Translations under genes and position numbers: made by a program | The notes under the pieces: model-generated | What the model was told of the DNA's origin: nothing | The model's input: only the letters and a program-made list of their open reading frames with translations | Databases searched by the model: none | Source: NZQO01 sp964639255 | Lineage (GTDB): Bacteria > Bacteroidota > Bacteroidia > Flavobacteriales > Flavobacteriaceae | DNA length: 64,000 nt | Direction of reading: 5' to 3' | NCBI GenBank assembly: GCA_964639255.1 | Contig: CAZXDP010000008.1 | Coordinates: 1-64,000 of the forward strand | Shown: one piece after another, positions 1 through 8,965 of the stretch | Numbering within the stretch: the stretch's first letter is position 1 | Layout: every line of letters starts with the position of its first letter

Positions 1-1311
1 AACATTCCCGAAAAACAGGAAGCCGTTAAAGAACTGCGCGACGTGCCCGAGTGGCGCCAGCACTATTCAGCCGTTGCTTCCTTGGTAAAAACGGAGGTCT
101 CGGCGAAAGAGGTTCGTAGTTGGCTGTCGAACTATCGGCCGTTCGCGCCGCGCTGGATTGTTATTGTCGCGCCTATCTTCTCGCTACTATCGGTGTTGCT
201 AATAGCGAGCTATTTTATGGATTTGGTTTCTGGGTATGCAGTTTTTGGGTGGTTCTTACTGGGATTGGCGATAAGTGGGGCATTTTTGAAAAAGGTGAAT
301 GCACTTTCCCTCTCTACTTCAAAAATACAGAGTACCTTCGAGCAGTTTCAGAAATTGATGCAGCTTATTGAAAGCAAACCGTTCAGCGCTTCGCATTTGA
401 AAGAAAAACAGGCTGCCGTTTTTACCGACGATCAAATAGCTTCGGTTTCGCTAAAGAAATTTGCCAAGCACCTCGATGCCCTCGACCAACGAAACAATAT
501 GCTGGTGGGCGTATTGGCCAACGGATTTATGCTGCGGGATGTGTGGGTAAGCTACCGCATCGAGCGGTGGATCCATACCCATCACGATCTGGTAGGAGAA
601 TGGTTTGATACTATTACCTTTTTTGATGCCTATAATTCCTTCGGAAATTATGCGTTTAACCACCCCAACCATACGTTTCCCCTTATTACTGAAACGCCCG
701 TTTTAATGGAGGCGGAAGGAGCTGGGCATCCCTTGCTCGTACCTGAAACGATGGTACGCAATGATTTCAGGATCTGTCTTGGGGAATTTTTTATTGTTAC
801 GGGAGCCAATATGGCGGGGAAAAGCACCTTTTTGCGTACGGTCTCGCTTATGATGGTTATGGCAAATACGGGGCTTCCCATCTGTGCTAGCCGCGCGACC
901 TACCACCCGATGAAATTGATTAGCAGTATGCGCACTACAGATAGTCTCGCCGATGAGGCTTCGTATTTTTTCAGCGAGTTGCAGCGGCTAAAGTTTGTTA
1001 TCGAAGCGGTATCTCAAGAGCCCCATTGCATTATTTTGGACGAGATACTAAAAGGTACCAACAGTACCGATAAGGCCATTGGTTCGCAAAAATTCTTGGA
1101 AAAACTCGTGGCCGGAAACGCCACGGGAATTATCGCCACCCATGACCTTAGCCTGTGCGAGGTCGCTAACCGTTTACCTTCAGTAAAAAACTATTACTTC
1201 GATGCCCAAATTCAGGAGGACGAACTGTATTTTGATTACACCCTGAAAAAAGGTGTGTGTCAAAATATGAACGCTTCCTTTCTGCTGAAAAAAATGAATA
1301 TCGTAGACTAA
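1..1311 (+). CDS. MutS-family ATPase with membrane segments (5' end outside window)
   Basis: The reading frame is open from base 1, so the gene starts left of the window; 436 residues are visible. A hydrophobic stretch encoded at about 150-290 would form two membrane helices. The C-terminal half is a MutS domain V ATPase: Walker A GANMAGKST at about 805-831, Walker B CIILDEILKGTN at about 1027-1062, and a conserved histidine in IIATHD at about 1129-1146. Membrane-anchored MutS-like proteins of this kind are common in Bacteroidota and are distinct from mismatch-repair MutS, because the mismatch-recognition domain I is absent from what can be seen. Its substrate is unknown. Its stop overlaps the next ATG (TAATG), so the two genes are probably co-transcribed. 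Confidence 0.85.
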   Translation, partial: NIPEKQEAVKELRDVPEWRQHYSAVASLVKTEVSAKEVRSWLSNYRPFAPRWIVIVAPIFSLLSVLLIASYFMDLVSGYAVFGWFLLGLAISGAFLKKVNALSLSTSKIQSTFEQFQKLMQLIESKPFSASHLKEKQAAVFTDDQIASVSLKKFAKHLDALDQRNNMLVGVLANGFMLRDVWVSYRIERWIHTHHDLVGEWFDTITFFDAYNSFGNYAFNHPNHTFPLITETPVLMEAEGAGHPLLVPETMVRNDFRICLGEFFIVTGANMAGKSTFLRTVSLMMVMANTGLPICASRATYHPMKLISSMRTTDSLADEASYFFSELQRLKFVIEAVSQEPHCIILDEILKGTNSTDKAIGSQKFLEKLVAGNATGIIATHDLSLCEVANRLPSVKNYYFDAQIQEDELYFDYTLKKGVCQNMNASFLLKKMNIVD

Positions 1312-2306
1312 TGGATTCGGTAACGCAAATTTTACTGGGAGCTGCGGTAGGAGAGGCTGTTTTGGGAAACAGGGTGGGCAATAAGGCGATGCTCTATGGC
1401 GCCATTGCGGGCACTATCCCAGATCTCGATGTGATCTCCGGCGCTTTTGTAGATACAGTTACCGCACTGGAATGGCATCGCGGTTTTACCCATTCTATTG
1501 TATTCTCTGTATTGGGCGGACTGTTTTTTGGTTGGCTCACTTCCCTTTGGGAAACAAGGGCGAGCTGGAAACAGTGGTCTTGGCTTTGGTTTGCGTGTTT
1601 TATTACCCACCCGTTGCTGGATGCGCACACCACCTGGGGTACCCAATTATTCTGGCCGCTTGACTTGCGTCTAGCGTATAAGAACATTTTTGTTATCGAT
1701 CCGCTGTACACGGTTCCCTTTTTTGTTTTGGTGGTATTGGCAGCTTTTCAGAAACGGGGAAGTCCTCGCCGACAGCGGTACAACAAGTTGGGACTAGTGA
1801 TAAGCACTGCGTATTTGGGCCTCACACTGGTTTTCAAGTACATCGCCATCCAAAAGTTTGAAGCGGCCTTACAGCGGCAAAATATTTCATATACACATAT
1901 CGAAACGCGTCCCAGTCCGTTCAACACGGTGCTTTGGTATGCGAATGTAATGACCGATGACGCCATTTTAATGGGTGCTTGGGCTTTTTTCGACTCCCAG
2001 CCCATAACATTCCATCCGCATTTAAAAAATCATGGCGCGTTAGGTGCCTTGGCGAATGAAGATAAAGTGGAACGCCTTCAGAAAATTTCCAACGGATGGT
2101 TTACCATTTCAGAAAAGGAAGGTAACATCTATTACAACGACCTCCGTTTCGGGTTGCTGGGGGTAGATCCCGCCACGACAAAATATGCCTTCAGCTATCT
2201 TCTGAAACCTACTTCCAATGGCCTTGCCGTACGTGAGGAACCCAAAAAGCGGGAGGATGCAGAGCGGCTGCGGGAAGAACTTTGGAGGCGAGTTAAAGGA
2301 AATTAA
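1311..2306 (+). CDS. YdjM/DUF457-type membrane-bound metal-dependent hydrolase
   Basis: The predicted protein has 331 residues. The start is the ATG sharing its A with the preceding stop; an 18-residue upstream extension is open but lies inside the MutS-like gene. The N-terminus (MDSVTQILLGAAVGEAVLG), the acidic DLD motif in IPDLDVISG and the HRGFTHS motif are typical of the YdjM/LexA-regulated inner-membrane hydrolase family. The family has several membrane helices and putative metal-binding His/Asp residues facing the membrane. The C-terminal ~120 residues are soluble. The reaction is not established for the family, so the hydrolase name is by family only. It converges on the next gene with a 4-base overlap of the 3' ends. 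Confidence 0.8.
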   Translation: MDSVTQILLGAAVGEAVLGNRVGNKAMLYGAIAGTIPDLDVISGAFVDTVTALEWHRGFTHSIVFSVLGGLFFGWLTSLWETRASWKQWSWLWFACFITHPLLDAHTTWGTQLFWPLDLRLAYKNIFVIDPLYTVPFFVLVVLAAFQKRGSPRRQRYNKLGLVISTAYLGLTLVFKYIAIQKFEAALQRQNISYTHIETRPSPFNTVLWYANVMTDDAILMGAWAFFDSQPITFHPHLKNHGALGALANEDKVERLQKISNGWFTISEKEGNIYYNDLRFGLLGVDPATTKYAFSYLLKPTSNGLAVREEPKKREDAERLREELWRRVKGN

Positions 2307-2737
2307 CCACAGCTCATATCTGCCACAATCTTCCAGTCGCCATCAATCTTCCGGAAGATAATCATAAACACCCCGTTGGCATCGCCCAGGCTGCGCTTTA
2401 GAAAATACTCGCCCATTACCCAATAGCTATCTTCCGAAATGGCCGAGATATCTTGAATGACAAAGCTTAGTGTCCCGCTATGCTCCTTGCTGGGGTATCC
2501 TTTCTTGTAATTATCGAGCGTTTTCTGCCAGCCCGAGGTGAGTCCATTTTTTCCAAAGAATTTCAGCGAATCGCTTTTCCAATAGCCCTGCATAAACCCT
2601 TCCAGATCGTGCTGGCTCCAGGCTCGTTCTTGTTTAGCCATAACTTCCCTAATGGCCTTCGCATCGGTTTCCAAATTGGTTTGGGCACTCGAAAGTGACC
2701 AAAAGCTCAAGAAGGCCGCCAAAAGTATATTTTTCAT
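2303..2737 (-). CDS. Secreted NTF2/SnoaL-like (DUF4440-type) protein
   Basis: A 144-residue protein starting with a clear signal peptide (about residues 1-18, hydrophobic core then SSAQT). The mature part has the look of a DUF4440/SnoaL-like fold: an N-terminal helix (IREVMAKQERAWSQHD), a DLEGFMQGYW segment, and a C-terminal beta-rich part ending FRKIDGDWKIVADMS, where the tryptophan near the end is characteristic. Such proteins are small-molecule-binding cones with varied or no catalysis, and no catalytic residues can be assigned here. It stands alone, convergent with the gene on its 3' side. Confidence 0.7.
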   Translation of the reverse strand: MKNILLAAFLSFWSLSSAQTNLETDAKAIREVMAKQERAWSQHDLEGFMQGYWKSDSLKFFGKNGLTSGWQKTLDNYKKGYPSKEHSGTLSFVIQDISAISEDSYWVMGEYFLKRSLGDANGVFMIIFRKIDGDWKIVADMSCG

Positions 2738-2801
2738 AAGCGTTGTTGTCGTGATGCTGAAAGATACGTCTATTTCGTAGCTTTACGAAAAGTTTCTGTC
2801 T

Positions 2802-3689
2802 ATGCAAAAAATTACCGTGGTAACCGCTAAGAAGTTCTATCATCCCGAAACGGTCACTCCTTATATCGCCAATATTTTAAAGGAATATGAGTTGCTCAAG
2901 GCTGCGCTCGAAGCAAAAGGCGTTTCGGTAGAGCGTACGTATTGGGACGACCCGCACTACGATTGGTCGCAAACAGATGCCGCGGTAGTGCGTACCGTTT
3001 GGGATTATTTTGAGCGTAGCGATGCATTCGTCCGATGGATGGCGACTACCGCTGCTAAGACCCGACTAATAAACCCTTTGCCGTTATTGCAATGGAACAC
3101 CCATAAATACTACCTGCGCGATTTACGCGAACGAGGCGTGCGCATTGTTCCCACACAATTTATCGATGCCGGAAGTGACACTACATTGCGCGAATTATCT
3201 AACGCAACGGGCTGGAAGCAGCTGGTGGTAAAACCGGCGATCTCGGCGGCGGCATTTCATACCTATAAAATAACGGAAGAAGAGATAGATGCTAAAGAAG
3301 CCTTGTTCCATTCGCTCGTTGCGAAGCGCGATATGCTGGTACAGGAGTATCTGCCTACAATAACTGCCAAGGGGGAAGCGAGCTTGATGGTCTTCAACGG
3401 GAACTACACCCACGCGGTGTTGAAAAAGGCGAAAGCCGGCGATTTTAGGGTGCAGGATGATTTTGGTGGAACGGTGCATCCCTACGAACCTACCCAAGAG
3501 GAGATTCGCTTTGCTGAACATGCCAACGCCCAGTGCCCGGTGCCACCGGCTTATGGTAGGGTGGATATCGTTTGGGATGCCGAGGGCGGGTGTTATCTGT
3601 CTGAAATGGAATTTCTAGACCCCGAAATCTGGCTGCGCTTTGCCCCACATACCGCTGAGCGCTTGGCAGAGGGAATTTTATCCAGCTAA
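2802..3689 (+). CDS. ATP-grasp domain protein (RimK/glutathione-synthetase-like)
   Basis: A 295-residue protein with the three-part layout of an ATP-grasp ligase: an N-terminal Rossmann-like domain with an aspartate-rich DPHYDW segment; a central ATP-binding domain (LVVKPAISAAAFHTYKI for the lysine strand and glycine-poor loop, LVQEYLP for the hinge); and C-terminal metal ligands in RVDIVWD and LSEMEFLDPE. The family joins a carboxylate to an amine or thiol through an acyl-phosphate. Similar single proteins in Bacteroidota are annotated only as RimK-like, and the substrate cannot be told from sequence. It is transcribed alone; TAGCTTTA at about 2779 is a plausible -7 element. Confidence 0.75.
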   Translation: MQKITVVTAKKFYHPETVTPYIANILKEYELLKAALEAKGVSVERTYWDDPHYDWSQTDAAVVRTVWDYFERSDAFVRWMATTAAKTRLINPLPLLQWNTHKYYLRDLRERGVRIVPTQFIDAGSDTTLRELSNATGWKQLVVKPAISAAAFHTYKITEEEIDAKEALFHSLVAKRDMLVQEYLPTITAKGEASLMVFNGNYTHAVLKKAKAGDFRVQDDFGGTVHPYEPTQEEIRFAEHANAQCPVPPAYGRVDIVWDAEGGCYLSEMEFLDPEIWLRFAPHTAERLAEGILSS

Positions 3690-3698
3690 GGGAACATC

Positions 3699-4418
3699 TT
3701 AAAACGACTCGACAAACAAGTGGTTGGGATTAGGACATATGGTTTTCCAGTACTCCAATTCCGAAGGGTAGGCCGTACCGTTGAAATTCTGGGTCTGGCC
3801 CAGCAAATCGGTCACCACCTGAAAATGTAGGTGCGGTAACCAATGGCCATTTTCCTGCTCGTTTCCAATTTTTCCCAAGAGGTCGCCTTTTTTTACAGTT
3901 TTTCCTTTTGGGGAAAGCGTAAGTGAATCTTTGGTAAGGTGACCGTAAAGTGTATAGAATGTGTCATCTTCACTTTTTAAGCCGGCTACTTCCTCACTTT
4001 TTATTTCGTGCTTTAAGACCAATAAGGGTCCGTAGTCTTTATGGTAATCGTTGAGGTGAGAAACGACTACAGTGCCGTCAAAAGGTGCGTGTACGGGAGT
4101 TTGTGCAGGCAACCAGAAGTCGGTGCCTAAGTGAATGTTTCTAAATTCGGTGCCATTTGGGCCCTGCCGTTCGTAATTGGAAGTATTATAGAAGGCACGT
4201 TCTTCTAAATAGCCATTGGCCAATAGTGCGTTTGGATGTTCTTGCTGAAAGGCATCAAGCCGTTGCGCTGCGGCGCCCAAATCTTCGTGTTGTACATCGC
4301 CGCCAAAAAAACCGCCGTTTATGCTCATATTGGGAGCGACGATTCGTTCAAAAGCGACGGTTGGGAACATGATGCGCAAGGAACTTTTAGACAAGGTTGA
4401 AAAATCTATGATTTGCAT
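3699..4418 (-). CDS. M23-family metallopeptidase (LytM-like)
   Basis: A protein of about 239 residues. The zinc-site signatures of the M23 fold are present: HLGTDFW (His and Asp ligands), a YGHL segment, and HLHFQV near the C-terminus, with the KKGDLLGKIGNE turn between them. M23 enzymes usually cut peptidoglycan cross-bridges outside the cytoplasm, but no signal peptide is seen, so the location is uncertain. ATG at 4418 is used; an upstream TTG at 4424 is in frame but lies within a TATATTTG hexamer that could be the -7 promoter element (4422-4429). If so, the ATG at 4370 (223 residues) is an alternative start. The gene is monocistronic, with a DUF4407 gene upstream. Confidence 0.75.
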   Translation of the reverse strand: MQIIDFSTLSKSSLRIMFPTVAFERIVAPNMSINGGFFGGDVQHEDLGAAAQRLDAFQQEHPNALLANGYLEERAFYNTSNYERQGPNGTEFRNIHLGTDFWLPAQTPVHAPFDGTVVVSHLNDYHKDYGPLLVLKHEIKSEEVAGLKSEDDTFYTLYGHLTKDSLTLSPKGKTVKKGDLLGKIGNEQENGHWLPHLHFQVVTDLLGQTQNFNGTAYPSELEYWKTICPNPNHLFVESF

Positions 4419-4460
4419 ATGCAAATATAGCTTTTGTGCCTTTCCGGGGAGGATAAAAAA

Positions 4461-5561
4461 TTACAACACACTTTTTTGCTTTCTGTAAAAGGCATCGGCC
4501 TGTTGCTGCATCAGCTCACGCGCCCTAGCACGCTTGTAATCATAAAGTTCCTGTTCTTCGGCGATATCGGCGTACACCCGGTTGTTGATTTCCTTATCGG
4601 TAGCTGCCAGAATGTCCCGTTGCGATTTTTGTTGGCCTACCCACGAACGCAGAGCGCTTTCCTGCGCTTCCAGTTTCAGGTCGTACGCACCTTTGGGCGA
4701 AAGCAATTTGGCGATAATGGGTGAAGTTTCAATAGCGAGAAACAATAAGAAGATAAAGAAAGATGGCAGCCAAGGGAGTTTGCCCAAGGCATTGATGCGG
4801 GCCATCAGCCCATCGAAGCCATCAATCACCGGTTGGGTTTCAGTTACTTTGGTATCGTATTGCGATTGGAATTGGGTTATCTGCGATTCAAGCTGTGCGA
4901 TTTTCTCTGCATTGTTGGTTCGAAGAGTTTGCAGCGCGGCTAATTCGGCATCGTGCTTTTCACGTTTTTCTTTATAAACAGGGCCCTTTCCTACCAGCTC
5001 GGTACCTTTGCGACCTTCGGCCTCGGCGATGTAGGTATCGTATAAACTGTTTACTTGGGCCTCTTTATCGGCTATCTCTTGTATCAAACTGCCAATCTGT
5101 GTTTGTAGCGCCTCGATGTTCGGCATAAATTGAAGGGCGAGTTGATCTTTGTTGGCAAGGGTTAGTTCGTTTTTTTCTTCTAATAGCACCCGGTCTATCT
5201 CTTTTTCGAAAATTTTCAGTTCGAGCGGTTTTGAGATTACCACGGCGATGATGATAGCGAGAACAATTCGCGGGGAGGCTTGCAAGAGCTCGTCTGTGAA
5301 GCTATCGCGCTTTTTGATCGTGGAAACGATAAACCTATCGAGATTGAAGATTAACAATCCCCAAACAATTCCGAAGGCAATTGCCAGAACGTAGTTGTCG
5401 AAGACGGTGTAAAGTGCAAATGCGGCTGCAATAAAAGCCATCACGGCAGTAAAGAAAACCGTGGCGCCAATGCCTGCGTATTTGGTGCGTTCACCCGGTG
5501 AACAATCATCTAGGAGAGCCGTATCTGCTCCCGAGCAGAAAATAAAAAATCGCTGTAACAT
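4461..5561 (-). CDS. DUF4407 multi-helix membrane protein
   Basis: A 366-residue protein. Two hydrophobic helices occupy about residues 30-72, a third about 98-120, and a fourth about 265-287 (PWLPSFFIFLLFLAIETSPI). Between them, about 130-250, lies a long glutamine/glutamate/lysine-rich coiled coil, and the C-terminus is charged and glutamine-rich. This order of helices around a coiled coil matches the DUF4407 family, whose function is not known. It has no obvious operon partner: the gap to the next gene upstream is about 100 bases. Confidence 0.75.
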   Translation of the reverse strand: MLQRFFIFCSGADTALLDDCSPGERTKYAGIGATVFFTAVMAFIAAAFALYTVFDNYVLAIAFGIVWGLLIFNLDRFIVSTIKKRDSFTDELLQASPRIVLAIIIAVVISKPLELKIFEKEIDRVLLEEKNELTLANKDQLALQFMPNIEALQTQIGSLIQEIADKEAQVNSLYDTYIAEAEGRKGTELVGKGPVYKEKREKHDAELAALQTLRTNNAEKIAQLESQITQFQSQYDTKVTETQPVIDGFDGLMARINALGKLPWLPSFFIFLLFLAIETSPIIAKLLSPKGAYDLKLEAQESALRSWVGQQKSQRDILAATDKEINNRVYADIAEEQELYDYKRARARELMQQQADAFYRKQKSVL

Positions 5562-5668
5562 AACTGGTTAGTTAATTGATTGATGAATGTATATAACGTG
5601 AAATGTTCCAGTTTGTTACATGGAAAGGTATGGTTATAGCTTTTCGAGACTAGCCGTGCGTTAATGGG

Positions 5669-6964
5669 CTAGCAATCGTTGAGGTGCACGGTGGGCCGCA
5701 GTGGATTGCTCTCATCTACACGAATGTTGATTTTCGGATTTTTTCGAACGGCCTCAATCGCTTTTTTGGAACCGATTTCGTGCGGACCCATATAGAAAGA
5801 GGCTCCCCTTTTTTCCAGTTCTAAAAGCAATTGTGCTGGATCTGGAGCAGGTCTGGCAGCTGGGGCCGGTGGTGGCGCCGGTGCACCTGTAGCCTGGGGC
5901 GGAGCAGGTGGCGGTGGGGGTAATTGCGGCAAGGGTTGGGCCTCGCGACGCTGGTCTTCTGTCATTAGGTTGTAGAGATATCGCATTCGTGACACTTCAC
6001 TAGTTTTTATTTGAAATTCGGCCTTAGGGCGATTGTTGTATTTTTCGGCCAAGCGGTTGTACTCCTCTACCTGCGCTTTGTTTAGCATTGTTTCAGCTTC
6101 CTGGGCAACAATTTTAGTGGAGCTAAAGGCAAGGATTAACGATGCGAATAGGCCAATCAAGATGAAAGCCCGAAACCATTGTGTTCCTGTAGTTGTCTGT
6201 GTTTTCATAATGGTAAATCGTTTTTTAAGGGATGAATAGCGAATGGAATGGGCCAGTAAGGGCGTGCTGCTCGGTGCGGAAAGCCGTAGCAAAAGCTCTT
6301 GATATTTGGCAGTGGGGGTGCCTTGGCGCAATACGGCCCTGTCTGCCAGAAACTCATGGTTTAGCTTCATGCTCCGTTTTATGAAGAACAACAGCGGATT
6401 GAACCAAAAAAATAGATGCACGAGCTCTATAGCCAGCAAATCCCAGCTATGTCCCTGTCTTACGTGCGTTGCCTCGTGCAGTAGAACTTCCTTCGGTATG
6501 GATTGTGACTCGAAATCGCTTTTGTTCAGAAAAATAGAATTTAAAAAAGTGTGTGGCACCGTACATTCGTCCAGCAGTACGTAATGCAGCCCATCGAGGC
6601 GTACTTGGATATTCGACCGAATTTTACTTCGGAAATAAAAAAGGCTTTTAGCAAAACGATATGCGAAGTAGGCAGTGCCTATTCCATAAAGTGTCCAAAG
6701 TATCCAACCAACATAATTTGTGGAGGCGTTGTGGGTATTGTGTGCCACTACAGGGGCAGTAGGTTCGGTTTGGGGAAGGAGGGTGGCCGGGGCCACCTCG
6801 ATATACTCTGTAAAGGTGATGAGCGGAATGGCGAAAGCCGCGGGCAACATCCCCAAGAGAAAGATACGCTTGCAGATGTGCAGGCTGGTATTTTCCAGAA
6901 ACAGCTTGTAGAAAGCGAAGAGAATGCAAAGGCACGCTGCCCATTTGAGCAAGTACAGTTCCAT
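5669..6964 (-). CDS. BlaR1-type M56 membrane metallopeptidase
   Basis: A 431-residue protein with an N-terminal block of membrane helices and the zinc motif HEATH (in LLHEATHVRQGH) typical of M56/BlaR1 peptidases. A further membrane helix (FRAFILIGLFASLILAFS) follows at about 265-285. The C-terminal ~150 residues carry a proline-alanine-rich linker (PPPPPAPPQATGAPAPPPAP) and a short end domain instead of the penicillin-binding sensor of true BlaR1. By family it should sense an envelope signal and inactivate the BlaI-type repressor encoded one base upstream. The lack of a beta-lactam sensor domain argues against a beta-lactam role, and no beta-lactamase gene is nearby. Confidence 0.85.
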   Translation of the reverse strand: MELYLLKWAACLCILFAFYKLFLENTSLHICKRIFLLGMLPAAFAIPLITFTEYIEVAPATLLPQTEPTAPVVAHNTHNASTNYVGWILWTLYGIGTAYFAYRFAKSLFYFRSKIRSNIQVRLDGLHYVLLDECTVPHTFLNSIFLNKSDFESQSIPKEVLLHEATHVRQGHSWDLLAIELVHLFFWFNPLLFFIKRSMKLNHEFLADRAVLRQGTPTAKYQELLLRLSAPSSTPLLAHSIRYSSLKKRFTIMKTQTTTGTQWFRAFILIGLFASLILAFSSTKIVAQEAETMLNKAQVEEYNRLAEKYNNRPKAEFQIKTSEVSRMRYLYNLMTEDQRREAQPLPQLPPPPPAPPQATGAPAPPPAPAARPAPDPAQLLLELEKRGASFYMGPHEIGSKKAIEAVRKNPKINIRVDESNPLRPTVHLNDC

Positions 6965-6965
6965 G

Positions 6966-7331
6966 TTATTTTTGTTTTAGCTGTTCGTCTATCAATTTGC
7001 GCAGCGCCTGCAGCTCGCTTTTGCTAAGGTTGGATTCTTCGGTGAAGAATGAGGCAAATTGCGATGGACTGTTATTAAAAAATTGCTTTATCATACCGTT
7101 CACCTGTTTACTGAAATAGTCTCTCTTCGTTACCAACGGAAAATAGCGCCGTGCGCGCCCCAGTTGCTCGTAGCCCACAAATTTTTTGTCCTGCATACGC
7201 TTGAGCAAGGTGGCCACGGTAGTAGTTGCAGGTTTGGGATCGGGATAGTCTTCTACTAAATCTTTCATATAAGCCCGCTTCTGCTTCCACAGCAGTTGCA
7301 TCAATTGTTCTTCGGCATTGGTAAGTTGCAT
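6966..7331 (-). CDS. BlaI/MecI/CopY-family repressor
   Basis: A 121-residue winged-helix repressor. The N-terminal winged helix (LTNAEEQLMQLLWKQKRAYM ... TTTVATLLKRMQDKKFV) and the C-terminal dimerisation part (LSKSELQALRKLIDEQLKQK) match the BlaI/MecI family in order and length. It should bind TACA-N2-TGTA dyads as a dimer and be inactivated through the M56 peptidase encoded immediately downstream. Two such dyads lie in its own promoter region (7355-7366 and 7383-7394), so autoregulation of the two-gene operon is expected. The peptidase gene starts one base after this stop. Confidence 0.88.
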   Translation of the reverse strand: MQLTNAEEQLMQLLWKQKRAYMKDLVEDYPDPKPATTTVATLLKRMQDKKFVGYEQLGRARRYFPLVTKRDYFSKQVNGMIKQFFNNSPSQFASFFTEESNLSKSELQALRKLIDEQLKQK

Positions 7332-7354
7332 AATCGTGAAATTGCAATGTAACT

Positions 7355-7394
7355 CTACAAATGTAGAATAAATAATTCCATTCTACAAGTGTAG
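7355..7394. promoter_or_regulatory. Two BlaI-type operator dyads
   Basis: CTACAAATGTAG (7355-7366) and CTACAAGTGTAG (7383-7394) are nearly identical dyads with 28 bases from start to start, just upstream of the BlaI-family gene. They match the TACA-N2-TGTA half-site pair bound by BlaI/MecI proteins. The spacing of close to three helical turns would place two repressor dimers on one DNA face. Confidence 0.8.
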
Positions 7395-7416
7395 AGTCTA
7401 AATATTTCCAATATCC

Positions 7417-7455
7417 AAAAAAAAACCTAACAGGTTTAGAAAACCTGTTAGGTTT
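7417..7455 (-). terminator. Intrinsic terminator of the M20 dipeptidase gene
   Basis: Perfect 15-base arms (AAACCTAACAGGTTT at 7423-7437 and its complement at 7441-7455) around a 3-base loop. On the minus strand the hairpin is followed by a run of nine T (complement of A at 7417-7425). It lies 22 bases after the stop of the minus-strand peptidase gene. Confidence 0.9.
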
Positions 7456-7476
7456 GTATGTAGTTTTTAAAACCGT

Positions 7477-8865
7477 TTATTTACTCATTTCTGTAAAGAA
7501 ATGGTAAAACTGAGGGATGGTCTCAATTCCCTTTAGGTAATTCCAAATTCCAAAATGCTCGTTGGGCGAATGGATGGCATCGCTATCCAGCCCGAACCCC
7601 ATCAAAATAGTTTTGCTTTCCAGTTCTTTTTCAAACAGGGAAACAATGGGAATGCTGCCGCCACTTCGCTGTGGGATGGGCGTTTTGCCGAACGTTGCCT
7701 CATAGGCTTTCTCGGCCGCGCGATACTCCACGCTATCGATGGGGGTAACGTAGGCCTGTCCGCCGTGATGTGGTTTAACCGTCACCTTCACGCCCTTAGG
7801 GGCAATGCTTTCAAAATGGTTCTTGAAAAGCACGGTGATTTTTTTCCAATCTTGGTTGGGCACCAAGCGCATGCTAATCTTAGCATAGGCCTTACTGGCG
7901 ATTACCGTTTTGGCGCCTTCACCAATATAGCCCCCCCATATTCCGTTTACGTCCAGCGTTGGGCGGATAGAATTGCGCTCGTTTGTTGTGTAGCCTTTTT
8001 CACCATATACATCTTCAATGTCGAGAGCCTTTGTATAGGCATCTTTGCTAAAAGGCGCTTCGGCCATTTTTTCCCTTTCTTCTGCAGACAATTCCTCCAC
8101 ATCATCATAAAACCCGGGAATGATAATGTGTTTGTTCTCGTCGTGCAGTGAAGCGATCATCTTGGCCAAAACATTGATAGGGTTTGCAACCGCACCACCG
8201 TACAAACCACTGTGCAGGTCTCGGTTGGGACCGGTCACTTCCACTTCTACATAGCTAAGACCGCGCAGGCCGGTGGTAATGGAAGGCACATCTTTGGAAA
8301 TCATACCCGTATCGCTGATGAGGATCACATCGTTGGCCAGTTTTTCCCGGTTTCGGGTAACGAACCACTCCAAACTCGCACTGCCCACTTCTTCCTCGCC
8401 TTCAATCATAAATTTTACGTTGCAGGGCAGTTGGTCGGTCTGGGTCATATATTCCAGCGCCTTTACATGCATGTACATCTGTCCCTTATCGTCACAAGCG
8501 CCGCGGGCAAAAATGGCACCTTCTGGGTGCAGTTCGGTTTTCTGGATTACAGGATCGAAGGGCGGACTGTTCCAAAGGTCCAATGGATCTGGCGGTTGCA
8601 CGTCGTAATGGCCATACACTAAAACGGTTGGAAGCTTTTTGTCGATTATCTTTTCGCCAAAAACAATGGGATAGCCTGGGGTTTCGCATATTTCGACGGT
8701 TTGGCAGCCCGCCGCCACCAGTTGTTCCTTGATTGCTTCCGCCGTTCGAATCACATCCTTTTTGTAGGTAGAATCGGCACTAATGCTGGGAATTTTCAAC
8801 AGTTCGATGAGCTCGTCGATAAACCGTTGTTTGTTTTTTTCAATATAATGTCTTGCGCTTTTCAT
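7477..8865 (-). CDS. M20-family dipeptidase
   Basis: A 462-residue cytoplasmic metallopeptidase of the M20A/ArgE-DapE-carnosinase type. The di-zinc motifs are in order: GHYDVQPP (first His and the following Asp), ARGACDDKGQ (bridging Asp), EGEEEVGS (general-base and ligand Glu pair), a later SDTGM Asp, and a C-terminal histidine in IHSPNEHFG. A lid/dimerisation domain lies between about 190 and 350. The family hydrolyses dipeptides, with substrate breadth that sequence does not resolve. The length is normal. It is a single-gene unit ended by the terminator at 7417-7455. Confidence 0.9.
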   Translation of the reverse strand: MKSARHYIEKNKQRFIDELIELLKIPSISADSTYKKDVIRTAEAIKEQLVAAGCQTVEICETPGYPIVFGEKIIDKKLPTVLVYGHYDVQPPDPLDLWNSPPFDPVIQKTELHPEGAIFARGACDDKGQMYMHVKALEYMTQTDQLPCNVKFMIEGEEEVGSASLEWFVTRNREKLANDVILISDTGMISKDVPSITTGLRGLSYVEVEVTGPNRDLHSGLYGGAVANPINVLAKMIASLHDENKHIIIPGFYDDVEELSAEEREKMAEAPFSKDAYTKALDIEDVYGEKGYTTNERNSIRPTLDVNGIWGGYIGEGAKTVIASKAYAKISMRLVPNQDWKKITVLFKNHFESIAPKGVKVTVKPHHGGQAYVTPIDSVEYRAAEKAYEATFGKTPIPQRSGGSIPIVSLFEKELESKTILMGFGLDSDAIHSPNEHFGIWNYLKGIETIPQFYHFFTEMSK

Positions 8866-8925
8866 AGAGTTATTTTCTGAAGAAGGCTAAAGGTACAAAA
8901 ACGTAGATTTTCATTGAAAAATTAG

Positions 8926-8955
8926 TTTGTAAAATTAAAATCTTGTTTATCTTTG
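8926..8955 (+). promoter_or_regulatory. Bacteroidota-type promoter of the tRNA-Leu locus
   Basis: TTTG (8926-8929), 18 bases, then TATCTTTG (8948-8955), which fits the Bacteroidota sigma-factor consensus TTTG/TAnnTTTG. The tRNA-like sequence begins 11 bases later at 8966, and the intact tRNA-Leu follows downstream without another obvious promoter. Confidence 0.8.
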
Positions 8956-8965
8956 CCGTCCCTAA

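Noticed and set aside
1257..1310. 18-residue extension of the YdjM-like protein
   Set aside because: It lies inside the MutS-like gene; the ATG at 1311 gives a natural N-terminus and a stop-start overlap.
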